Notes: generated by a model not told the origin, from the sequence alone. A stretch of DNA of 5,292 nucleotides from an uncultured bacterium (GCA_903916135.1 CAIWVT010000225.1:1-5292); one strand, 5' to 3'. Counted from the stretch's first letter, positions 1 through 5,000 are shown. Numbers and translations are program-made.

Positions 1-228
1 AGTGTGCTTCCAAGAGAGGCATGGGAGGTGTATTATCAATGTTTCTTAGAACTTTCTTTGAAAAATGACCCGCCTGCAGTTCTGATGGTATGCAAAACGG
101 GTACTGTTGGTGCAAAAGTAATACATTTTTTAATGATAGCACCATTTGTAGTGAAATATTTTTTTTATACGTTTCTACTATCATTATTTACTACTTTAAA
201 AAATATAGTACAAAACAAATTTTTATAA
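1..228 (+). CDS. Unrecognised ORF tail, possibly a partial gene entering from the left edge
   Basis: The reading frame is open from the left edge of the window (Ser codon, then GTG at 4) to a TAA at 226-228. The first 40 codons (roughly to KTGTVGAKVI) have mixed base composition and look plausibly coding. The last 30 codons are AT-rich and rich in Phe and Leu, and may be read-through into non-coding DNA or a terminal membrane helix. I do not recognise the family. The gene may begin upstream of the window, so the GTG at 4 should not be taken as a proven start. A chance ORF is equally possible, because another frame is open over part of the same stretch and no promoter or ribosome site can be judged from what is shown. 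Confidence 0.22.
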   Translation, partial: SVLPREAWEVYYQCFLELSLKNDPPAVLMVCKTGTVGAKVIHFLMIAPFVVKYFFYTFLLSLFTTLKNIVQNKFL

Positions 229-310
229 GTAATATTTTCTCTTGTTTGTATTGCTTAATTGAAAAAGAAAATAATGAGATAATGCTGTTTCTTATGATTA
301 ATAATAGGAT

Positions 311-368
311 ATTAGGCAGAGCCTAAAAAGATAGAAACGAATGAGGTAGGAGCCACATCTGAACGGGG
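311..368 (+). repeat. REP/MITE-like element, core copy 1
   Basis: It starts with the perfect dyad TTAGGC-AGA-GCCTAA (312-326) and ends with GAACGGGG (361-368). In between is a degenerate second dyad around GAGGTAGGAGCCACATC. The distance from first dyad to the end of the G-run is 57 bases, the same as in copies 2 and 3, but the AT-rich left arm shared by those two is absent here. This copy looks older or of a different subfamily. Confidence 0.7.
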
Positions 369-417
369 AAGTTCCGAAAGTTTTATGTGCTCGGTCATGG
401 TGTCTTTTAGAATATGA

Positions 418-469
418 GTTAATTGAGTTAATTGGTTGATTATGTTAATTGGGTTAATTGGTTGATTAA
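418..469 (+). repeat. Two-unit 26-bp tandem direct repeat
   Basis: Units 418-443 and 444-469 match at 24 of 26 positions; the differences are A/G at unit position 9 and T/A at the last base. Each unit itself contains GTTAATTG-type sub-repeats followed by GTTGATTA. It lies in non-coding DNA between REP-like copy 1 and the half-element. Simple slippage is a sufficient explanation. Confidence 0.75.
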
Positions 470-480
470 GTAAATAGATA

Positions 481-499
481 GAGCCTAAGCTGAACGGGG
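481..499 (+). repeat. Half-copy of the REP-like element (right end)
   Basis: GAGCCTAAGCTGAACGGGG has the right-end signature of the full elements (a GCCT-like arm, then GAACGGGG) without the left dyad or spacer. The same half-element, matching at 14 of 17 positions, recurs at 1549-1566 inside the antitoxin-like gene. It is probably an internally deleted copy or an independent short form. Confidence 0.5.
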
Positions 500-573
500 T
501 TCGTTGTTTTCTATTTTGTCGCTTCACTTTTCATCTTTTCGTTGTGTGCCACCCCCTTTTTTGCTGTTTTTCA

Positions 574-1455
574 TTAGTCATTTTCTTCGTAATAATATGA
601 ATAGTCAATCCCTTTCATAAACATTTCGCGGTCGTTTATTTTGGTTGTGAGCGCATTTTCCAAAAATGATTTTAGAACACTACTTTTGGTTGGACTTAGC
701 ATCATGGCGTTCATGTAATCCCGCTTACTTATTTTACTCCAATCAACACACTTTTTAAGGCGTTTTTTTAGTATCAAATCCAACCATATTCTGGTGCTTC
801 TGCCATTACCTTCCATAAAAGGGTGTGCAATGTTCATTTCTACATATTTGTTTACGATTTCGTCAAATGTAGTTTCGGGCATAGCTTCTATTTGCTTTAA
901 TGTGTCGCCTAAAAAGCGTGATACGGCAAATTGAAAACCACCTTTCGAAATGTTTTTTTGTCTGATTTGTCCAGCAAAATCATACAATCCGCCAAACAAA
1001 TAAGCATGTATTTGTTGCAAACCTTTGATAGTACCAACCTCTATGCTGTGGATAAAAGAACTTTCAAACATGGCATAGGCTTTTGTTTTGCTTTTTCCGT
1101 CTATGCTTTCACCGCTGTAGGTAAACCATTCAATAAATCGGTTTGCCTTTTTGCCCGGAAATTCTTTACCTAAGGCAATAATGCCTGTGTAATCCAACAT
1201 ATCGGTTACATAGCGTTTACCGTCATTGGCTAAAAGTTTCAGTTGGGTAGTGGCACTAACCAACTCACTGTTTTCTTTTTTCAATTTGGCTTTAAGATAT
1301 TTCCAATAGTTGCGAGTTTTGGAGTAATCATCTTGGTCGGTAAGCAAAGCTACAATATCCAACACACTAAACCACCATTTGGTGTTTTGTTCGTCCCAAA
1401 CGGCTCGTACTTCGCGATCGTCAAAAAAACGTATGGATATTTTTGTATTACTCAT
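574..1455 (-). CDS. BRO-N-like/Fic fusion protein, class III-type Fic AMP-transferase
   Basis: The 293-residue protein has two parts. Residues about 5-112 resemble the BRO-N/phage antirepressor-type domain (VRAVWDEQ, WWFSVLDIV, ending near FIEWF), which usually binds DNA. Residues about 125-290 form a Fic domain very like Neisseria meningitidis NmFic as I recall it: IEVGT and GLQQIH, then YDFAGQIR with the flap NISKGGFQFA, then the catalytic HPFMEGNGRSTR (His211, Glu215, Arg219, Arg222). Fic proteins with this motif transfer AMP from ATP to protein hydroxyls; NmFic-like enzymes are reported to modify GyrB. The C-terminal SYYYEE (Ser286, Glu290) matches the class III inhibitory motif [S/T]xxxE[G/N] except that Glu291 replaces Gly/Asn. 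The catalytic set is complete, so the enzyme is probably active and self-restrained. The start ATG lies 88 bases after the antitoxin-like gene on the same strand, so co-transcription is possible. Confidence 0.9.
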   Translation of the reverse strand: MSNTKISIRFFDDREVRAVWDEQNTKWWFSVLDIVALLTDQDDYSKTRNYWKYLKAKLKKENSELVSATTQLKLLANDGKRYVTDMLDYTGIIALGKEFPGKKANRFIEWFTYSGESIDGKSKTKAYAMFESSFIHSIEVGTIKGLQQIHAYLFGGLYDFAGQIRQKNISKGGFQFAVSRFLGDTLKQIEAMPETTFDEIVNKYVEMNIAHPFMEGNGRSTRIWLDLILKKRLKKCVDWSKISKRDYMNAMMLSPTKSSVLKSFLENALTTKINDREMFMKGIDYSYYYEEND

Positions 1456-1543
1456 AATTTATTTGTTATCTATGCTGTCTGCTGTGTTATTTTACAATGA
1501 CAGCTAAGGAGAATATTAACCAAACTTGATTGATTACTCTTTT

Positions 1544-1750
1544 TTATAGCCTAAGACCAACGGGGGTATTCATTACAGTTTTTTCGTCAACATAACCGGA
1601 TTTTAAACCTTCTTCAATGGCTAAAGCCAAACCCAGATCTTCTTTTTCAGATTGTGTAATTACCCTCATCTTTAGATGAAGTCGCTTAGCCAAAGTAGTA
1701 AAAACCTTTTTATCTTCTTTTGAATTCACATCAATTACGAGAGTTTCCAT
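1544..1750 (-). CDS. Small antitoxin-like protein with an altered C-terminus
   Basis: From the ATG at 1748-1750 this is a 68-residue protein starting METLVIDVNSKED. It resembles the short Bacteroidota antitoxin-type proteins found before RelE/ParE-like toxins (a beta-strand METLVIDV, then a helix with EKEDLGLALAIEEG, then SGYVDEKTVM). An upstream TTG in frame (1769-1771) overlaps the -7 promoter box, so the ATG is the better start. The last residues PVGLRL are encoded by a half-copy of the REP-like repeat (1549-1566), so the original end appears to be replaced. No RelE/ParE toxin follows; the next gene is the Fic protein 88 bases away. It has no [S/T]xxxE[G/N] helix, so it is not a VbhA/FicA-type Fic inhibitor by sequence. 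The family call is from general resemblance only. Confidence 0.65.
   Translation of the reverse strand: METLVIDVNSKEDKKVFTTLAKRLHLKMRVITQSEKEDLGLALAIEEGLKSGYVDEKTVMNTPVGLRL
1549..1566 (+). repeat. Half-copy of the REP-like element inside a coding end
   Basis: GCCTAAGACCAACGGGGG matches the half-element at 481-499 (14 of 17 positions) and the right ends of the full elements. Read on the minus strand it supplies the codons for the last residues of the antitoxin-like protein, just before its TAA at 1544-1546. Confidence 0.5.
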
Positions 1751-1768
1751 ATTAATAATTTTATTTTG

Positions 1769-1776
1769 CAAAGGTA
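1769..1776 (-). promoter_or_regulatory. Bacteroidota -7 promoter box of the antitoxin-like gene
   Basis: On the minus strand this reads TACCTTTG (followed by CA), a full match to the Bacteroidota -7 consensus TAnnTTTG. It lies 18 bases before the ATG at 1750, which leaves a very short A/T-rich leader. No TTTG-type -33 element is seen about 20 bases upstream; that position lies inside REP-like copy 2, which begins at 1781. Confidence 0.55.
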
Positions 1777-1780
1777 CAGA

Positions 1781-1889
1781 TTTTTTTAATGCATAGTGTT
1801 TTTAGTTATTTGGTCAAATTGTTATTGGTTTATTAGGCAGAGCCTAACAGGATAAATGGACGGAGGTTGGAACCTTAGCCAAACGGGGG
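1781..1889 (+). repeat. REP/MITE-like element, full copy 2
   Basis: This is a 109-base element starting with TTTTTTTAATGC, carrying the dyad TTAGGC-AGA-GCCTAA (1833-1847) and a second dyad around GGTTGGAACC, and ending AACGGGGG. It matches copy 3 (2864-2980) with about seven substitutions and one 8-base gap. The flanks of the two copies are unrelated, which fixes both ends. There are no terminal inverted repeats; subterminal hairpins and asymmetric ends resemble elements moved by IS200/IS605 or RAYT Y1 transposases (inference; no such gene is present here). Confidence 0.75.
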
Positions 1890-1944
1890 ACATCTACTAT
1901 ATTAGCGTTTCGTGCTTTATTTCTTTTGCATTTAAACTTAGATA

Positions 1945-2622
1945 TTAGCTATTCGCTTTTTCAAGTTGTCCGTTTTTAAAATCGTAAAAAAGAGGTTTTC
2001 CTGTTGGGATTTCTAAACTAAGTATTTCTTCTTTTGTTAGTTTTTCTATAAACATGATAATTGAACGTAAGCTATTCCCATGAGCAGAAACCAATACAGT
2101 TTTACCCGCTACCAATCGAGATAAAATAAATTCCTCAAAGAAAGGAATAGTTCGTTCAGCCGTATCTTTTAACGATTCGCCATTTGGAGGAGGTATATCA
2201 TAGCTTCTGCGCCATTGATGAACTTGTTCATCACCATATATTACGGCAGTTTCGGTCTTATTTTTCCCTTGTAATTCTCCATAATAACGTTCGTTTAGGT
2301 GCCAATCGCAATAGACAGGAATAATGGTTTTTACCATTTCTTCATTGTAAATGGTTGTCCATTCTTTCATTTTCCCTTCGTTATGGATGATTACGGGGGT
2401 TTTATCATTTTTGTTTTGGGCAAGGATGAGCATTGTAGTTTCAATTGCTCTAATTTGCACCGATGTAAAAACGATATCAAAATTGATATTGGCTAATTGT
2501 TTACCAGCATTAATCGCTTCAGCAATTCCTGTAATCGAAAGTGGAATGTCAACCCAACCTGTGAACACATTTTTTTTATTCCAGACTGACTCCCCATGCC
2601 GCACGATAATTAATTTTGTCAT
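1945..2622 (-). CDS. gpmA: 2,3-bisphosphoglycerate-dependent phosphoglycerate mutase
   Basis: This cytoplasmic glycolysis/gluconeogenesis enzyme interconverts 3-phosphoglycerate and 2-phosphoglycerate through a phosphohistidine. The 225-residue protein has the phosphohistidine motif RHGES (His9), NVFTGWVDIPLS, the arginine-bearing RAIETT (Arg58), LNERYYGELQG with the acid/base Glu111, RRSYDIPPP, and VSAHGNSLRS with the second catalytic His181. Compared with E. coli GpmA as I recall it (about 250 residues, equivalent Glu at 88), there are about 20 extra residues between the Arg58 region and LNER (including HNEGKMKEWTTIYNEE), and the C-terminus is shorter. All catalytic residues are present. 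The ATG at 2622 has no clear Shine-Dalgarno, as is usual in Bacteroidota. It begins 11 bases after the stop of the ferritin-like pseudogene, so it was probably the second gene of an operon, and its present promoter is unclear. Confidence 0.95.
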   Translation of the reverse strand: MTKLIIVRHGESVWNKKNVFTGWVDIPLSITGIAEAINAGKQLANINFDIVFTSVQIRAIETTMLILAQNKNDKTPVIIHNEGKMKEWTTIYNEEMVKTIIPVYCDWHLNERYYGELQGKNKTETAVIYGDEQVHQWRRSYDIPPPNGESLKDTAERTIPFFEEFILSRLVAGKTVLVSAHGNSLRSIIMFIEKLTKEEILSLEIPTGKPLFYDFKNGQLEKANS

Positions 2623-2633
2623 AATAAATGGTT

Positions 2634-2862
2634 TTATATTCTAATTTTTTTTCGTTCTTCTTTCATTCGTGCAACGTCGTTTATCCAATCCATGATGTCG
2701 TTTCGTGTTCAAGTTCTTCATTGAATATTTGAACAGCCATTTGATGCATTGAATGGTCTTTCCTCCTGTGAAATCTACAATTTTCTGATATTTCAGAATT
2801 TCACATCTCGCACCTTCCAGTCGTTTTTTAGCATGAACGCTATGGGAAAGAAAATTGCAGCC
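2634..2862 (-). pseudogene. Remnant (3' part) of a probable ferritin-like gene, frameshifted and truncated
   Basis: Three successive minus-strand frames join into one plausible protein tail. GCNFLSHSVHAKKRLEGARC..FTGGKTI is read from 2862 to about 2751. MHQMAVQIFNEELEHE follows from 2749 to about 2702. NDIMDWINDVARMKEER.. is read from about 2701 to the TAA at 2634-2636. Each join needs one missing base, near 2750 and near 2701; the second restores EELEHENDI, an ExEH-type helix seen in ferritin/bacterioferritin-like four-helix proteins. The homology-like frame stops exactly where REP-like copy 3 begins (2864), so the 5' part has been lost or separated. The family assignment rests on the EExEHE helix and the GGK turn only and is tentative. 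That this is a broken gene is more certain than its identity. Confidence 0.55.
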
Positions 2863-2863
2863 G

Positions 2864-2980
2864 TTTTTTTAATGCGTAGTGTTTTTAGTTATTGAATTAT
2901 TTGGTCAAATTGGTATTGGTTTATTAGGCAGAGCCTAACAGGATAAATGGACTGAGGTTGGAACCTCGTCCGAACGGGGG
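2864..2980 (+). repeat. REP/MITE-like element, full copy 3
   Basis: This 117-base element has the same ends as copy 2 (TTTTTTTAATGC to AACGGGGG). It has the dyad TTAGGC-AGA-GCCTAA (2924-2938) and a perfect second dyad GAGGTT-GG-AACCTC, and differs from copy 2 mainly by an extra 8 bases (GAATTATT-like) near 2893. It abuts the broken end of the ferritin-like remnant. Confidence 0.75.
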
Positions 2981-3040
2981 TTTTTCGTTTGTCCAATTCC
3001 TTTTTTTGATGCCATTTTTTTTAGTTTTCTTTATAATACG

Positions 3041-3168
3041 TGCATAACGTTTTACGGCTTTATTTTCTGGCGGACTTCCTACCTTGTCTAAAAGAAGTAA
3101 TGTTTCAGACCACTACTTTCCTGTCTAAGAAGCTAGATGCGCATTGCAGCAAGCCCTTGTTATGTGCA
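3041..3168 (-). repeat. attC-like imperfect palindrome following the two-gene operon
   Basis: The left arm TGCATAAC (3041-3048) plus GGCTT (3056-3060) pairs with the right arm AAGCC (3151-3155) plus GTTATGTGCA (3159-3168). The long interior also contains ACTTC/GAAGT and the palindrome ATGCGCAT (3137-3144). Arms ending in xxTAAC and GTTATxx with unpaired bases between inner and outer blocks recall integron attC sites (RYYYAAC...GTTRRRY, each with one mismatch here). Its right edge is two bases from the stop of the S74-domain gene, the place a cassette attC should be. No integrase is in the window; the assignment is tentative. Confidence 0.4.
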
Positions 3169-3170
3169 GT

Positions 3171-3770
3171 TTATTTTTTCAAATTTTCTATTTCCTTTAA
3201 TATTTCTTGTTGTGATTTAACCAATAATGCAATAATGGAATAATAATCAATTTCCAAATAACCTTCACTATTTTTTGACACCAATTCTTTTGAACACTTA
3301 GATGTCTCCTGAGCAATAAAGCCAAAACGAGTATTTATATCAAAATTATATGGATTGTTTTTTATGTAGTTAAATCTAACTGGAACTAACTTCTTAATTA
3401 CATTTAATCCTTCCTCAATAGTGACTATTTTTTCTTTTAATCGTAAATCTGAGATAGGTGAAGAAATACCTGTTCCGTTTTTTGGAAGTTTAAAATTACT
3501 GTCCCTTTCATCCTTCTCTTTTCTTTTTTTTTCAGCATTAAATTCTTCAATGTATGCTTTATTAGGAGGAACATCATTAAGTAAATTTACAGTACTTATC
3601 AACTGATTTTGATATTGCTTAAGGACTTTAACTTCTCTTTGGATTTCAGGTATTTGAAAAGTTTTTGTGTATAATTTTTTATTTTCTCTTTGCAAAAGAA
3701 TAACTTTTATGAATAGAAAAATAATGACGCATAAAAGTGTAATGATTGCGATAAATCCAATTGTTTCCAT
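3171..3770 (-). CDS. Membrane-anchored peptidase S74 / ICA (auto-processing chaperone) domain protein
   Basis: The 199-residue protein has three parts. Residues about 5-26 form one transmembrane helix, followed by Arg/Lys-rich sequence, which predicts a cytoplasmic C-terminus. Residues about 28-90 are charged and probably coiled coil. Residues about 104-199 match the S74/ICA domain of phage tailspikes, endosialidases and eukaryotic MYRF: SDLRLKEKI (Ser107, Asp108, Arg110, Lys112), a VRFNY strand, RFGFIAQE (148-155), GYLEIDY (170-176) and a C-terminal helix. In that family the domain trimerises and cuts itself at the SD site using a Ser-Lys pair five residues apart; Ser107 and Lys112 fit. Cleavage would separate the membrane stalk from the ICA trimer. 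There is no large N-terminal fibre domain, which is unusual. The ATG lies four bases after the stop of the upstream TM protein gene, so the two are almost certainly one operon. Confidence 0.8.
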   Translation of the reverse strand: METIGFIAIITLLCVIIFLFIKVILLQRENKKLYTKTFQIPEIQREVKVLKQYQNQLISTVNLLNDVPPNKAYIEEFNAEKKRKEKDERDSNFKLPKNGTGISSPISDLRLKEKIVTIEEGLNVIKKLVPVRFNYIKNNPYNFDINTRFGFIAQETSKCSKELVSKNSEGYLEIDYYSIIALLVKSQQEILKEIENLKK

Positions 3771-3774
3771 TATA

Positions 3775-4311
3775 TTAGAGTTTAATGAATAATAATATTT
3801 GAGTTAATACTGTGAACATATAGATAAAAATTAATAACTGACTTATTTGTAATATGTCCGCTTTTTTCTTCATAATTGAATAATTTTTAATTTCAGCTTC
3901 TCCCACTTGATATAGGATTACTGGAAATAAAAATCTTTTTGCGTCTTTCTCATCAATTCCTTTCAACCAATTTAAAAGCTCTTTCATGTTTGGTGGAGTT
4001 ACAGTTTTTCTAACATTCAGAACAGAAAAGCAAAGAATAAGAATAGTAATTGATAAAAGTAAATTTACATAAAATACAATAATCTGATATTGTGTACTTA
4101 ATAATTGATTGGCTATCCAATAATAATATAATATAAAAGTGGACGAGATAAAAGTGATATGCAATCCACTTTTTGTGTCACATTTATTTATTGAACCTTT
4201 AAGAAGCCCATATGATTTGAATGAATACGATAATAATTCTTTCTGATGGTCAAAAGGTAATTTTTCAAAATGAGAAAGTTCCTGTTTTATACTATTATTT
4301 TCAGAAGCCAT
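3775..4311 (-). CDS. Three-helix membrane protein resembling Pycsar/CBASS TM effectors
   Basis: This 178-residue protein has a soluble helical N-terminus (1-45), two closely spaced transmembrane helices (about 50-70 and 76-98), a cytoplasmic-looking segment rich in charged residues (about 100-150) and a third helix (about 153-175). The sequence just before TM1, NKCDTKSG (Asp45, Lys47), and the MKKKADILQ segment before TM3 resemble the DxK-TM-TM-...-TM layout of Pycsar effector TM proteins (DUF5706-like) and SLATT-like domains. Those proteins are thought to damage the membrane on a signal during phage infection. No cyclase is nearby, and the likeness is by pattern rather than strong motif, so the role is inferred. 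It is the first gene of a two-gene operon with the S74/ICA protein (four-base gap), which suggests a functional pair. Confidence 0.75.
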   Translation of the reverse strand: MASENNSIKQELSHFEKLPFDHQKELLSYSFKSYGLLKGSINKCDTKSGLHITFISSTFILYYYWIANQLLSTQYQIIVFYVNLLLSITILILCFSVLNVRKTVTPPNMKELLNWLKGIDEKDAKRFLFPVILYQVGEAEIKNYSIMKKKADILQISQLLIFIYMFTVLTQILLFIKL

Positions 4312-4684
4312 ATTTTACTTGTTAAGATAATAATCCTGAATTGACATAACATTTATATTTAAGAACCAAAAGTTCGTATATTTTCTCTATATTCATAAGA
4401 GTTTATTGAAAAAGAATGCGTTTTCATATTGCTGTTAGTTAATGGTTTATATTAGAATTTTTTGTTGTTTAGGACTTTTAACTTGTTCCTTACCTTAATG
4501 CGTCATGTGCGTATTTATTTATTCGCAAAAGTAAATAATAATTCAATACAAAGAAACATTTTTTGATCAAAAGACAATATTTATTTCCATCCACCAAAAT
4601 TACACAAAATAATTGAATTATTAACCTTCGCCTTTCTATTAGTACTCTATCTTTACCTATTATTATTTATAATCTATATATCTG
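4312..4684. other. AT-rich intergenic region with predicted minus-strand promoter
   Basis: No credible gene is seen in these 373 bases on either strand. The region separates the divergent minus-strand operon and the weak plus-strand ORF. It contains a full TAnnTTTG box on the minus strand at 4526-4533 and a weaker AACTTTTG at 4367-4374, nearer the operon start. No tRNA, riboswitch or strong hairpin was recognised. Confidence 0.55.
4526..4533 (-). promoter_or_regulatory. Predicted Bacteroidota -7 box, possible promoter of the two-gene operon
   Basis: On the minus strand this reads TACTTTTG (followed by CG), a full match to TAnnTTTG. A TTTG on the same strand at 4549-4552 could be the -33 element, though the 15-base gap is shorter than usual. 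It would give a leader of about 200 bases before the ATG at 4311, so it may instead drive an unannotated RNA. The weaker AACTTTTG at 4367-4374 is an alternative. Confidence 0.35.
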
Positions 4685-4927
4685 ATGAAAAAGAAAAAGA
4701 ATGTTGCTAAGGTTCGTAATGAACCCAAGGAATCGCAGCCCGGAAAGGAGCTGTGTGCTGATGCGTTGAGAATGTTGAAACATCAGGACGATATTGTGAG
4801 CATTACTTATTTTAATCATTTTGCGCAATTTAATCTACTAATCTATCACGTCAAACCATCCAATTGCCAAGCTTACCGTAATGATTCAAATATTTTTACA
4901 AAGATACATATTTTTAGATATTCATAA
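4685..4927 (+). CDS. Weak ORF, possible 5' fragment of a degraded gene
   Basis: The 80-codon frame starts with a Lys-rich MKKKKNVAKVRNEPKE segment. The first 45 codons (to about DDIVSI) have richer G+C and ordinary-looking codons, unlike the surrounding AT-rich DNA. After about position 4820 the composition drops to that of intergenic DNA and the translation loses any protein-like character. This suggests the start of a gene whose remainder has been deleted or replaced, but it could be a chance ORF. I do not recognise the family. No TAnnTTTG box was found upstream on the plus strand. Confidence 0.25.
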   Translation: MKKKKNVAKVRNEPKESQPGKELCADALRMLKHQDDIVSITYFNHFAQFNLLIYHVKPSNCQAYRNDSNIFTKIHIFRYS

Positions 4928-5000
4928 TTATTTTTCTTCAAGTTACTGCTTTTATTCTGACCGCTCTGTAATGGGGGCTAAACGCAGGTTTTGATTTTTT

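Larger units (their letters stand above)
229..573. other. Repeat-rich intergenic region without a credible gene
   Basis: This 345-base stretch lies past the stop (3' side) of the minus-strand Fic gene. It holds one core copy of the REP-like element (311-368), a two-unit 26-bp direct repeat (418-469) and a short half-element (481-499). A minus-strand ORF across 312-527 is built almost entirely from these repeats and is judged spurious. No rho-independent terminator with a clear stem and T-run was found for the Fic gene. Confidence 0.6.

Noticed and set aside
312..527. 71-codon minus-strand ORF downstream of the Fic gene
   Set aside because: It is made of the REP-like core, the 26-bp tandem repeat and the half-element translated through; it has no promoter and no protein-like pattern.
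931..1500. Plus-strand ORFs opposite the Fic gene
   Set aside because: They are antisense shadows of a gene with clear domain motifs on the minus strand.
1751..1771. Earlier TTG start for the antitoxin-like protein
   Set aside because: That codon overlaps the -7 promoter box, so it would lie before the transcript start; the ATG at 1750 starts the family-like METLVIDV sequence.
2299..2644. Plus-strand ORFs opposite gpmA
   Set aside because: They are antisense shadows of an unmistakable phosphoglycerate mutase gene.
4344..4450. A second full attC-like site upstream of the two-gene operon
   Set aside because: GTTATGT is present on the minus strand near 4344-4350, but I found no matching left arm at a suitable distance; GTTAGTTAATGG near 4434 does not pair with it.
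4490..4515. A further copy of the REP-like left arm (TTAATGCGT near 4496)
   Set aside because: Only about nine bases agree with the left arm and neither dyad nor G-run follows.
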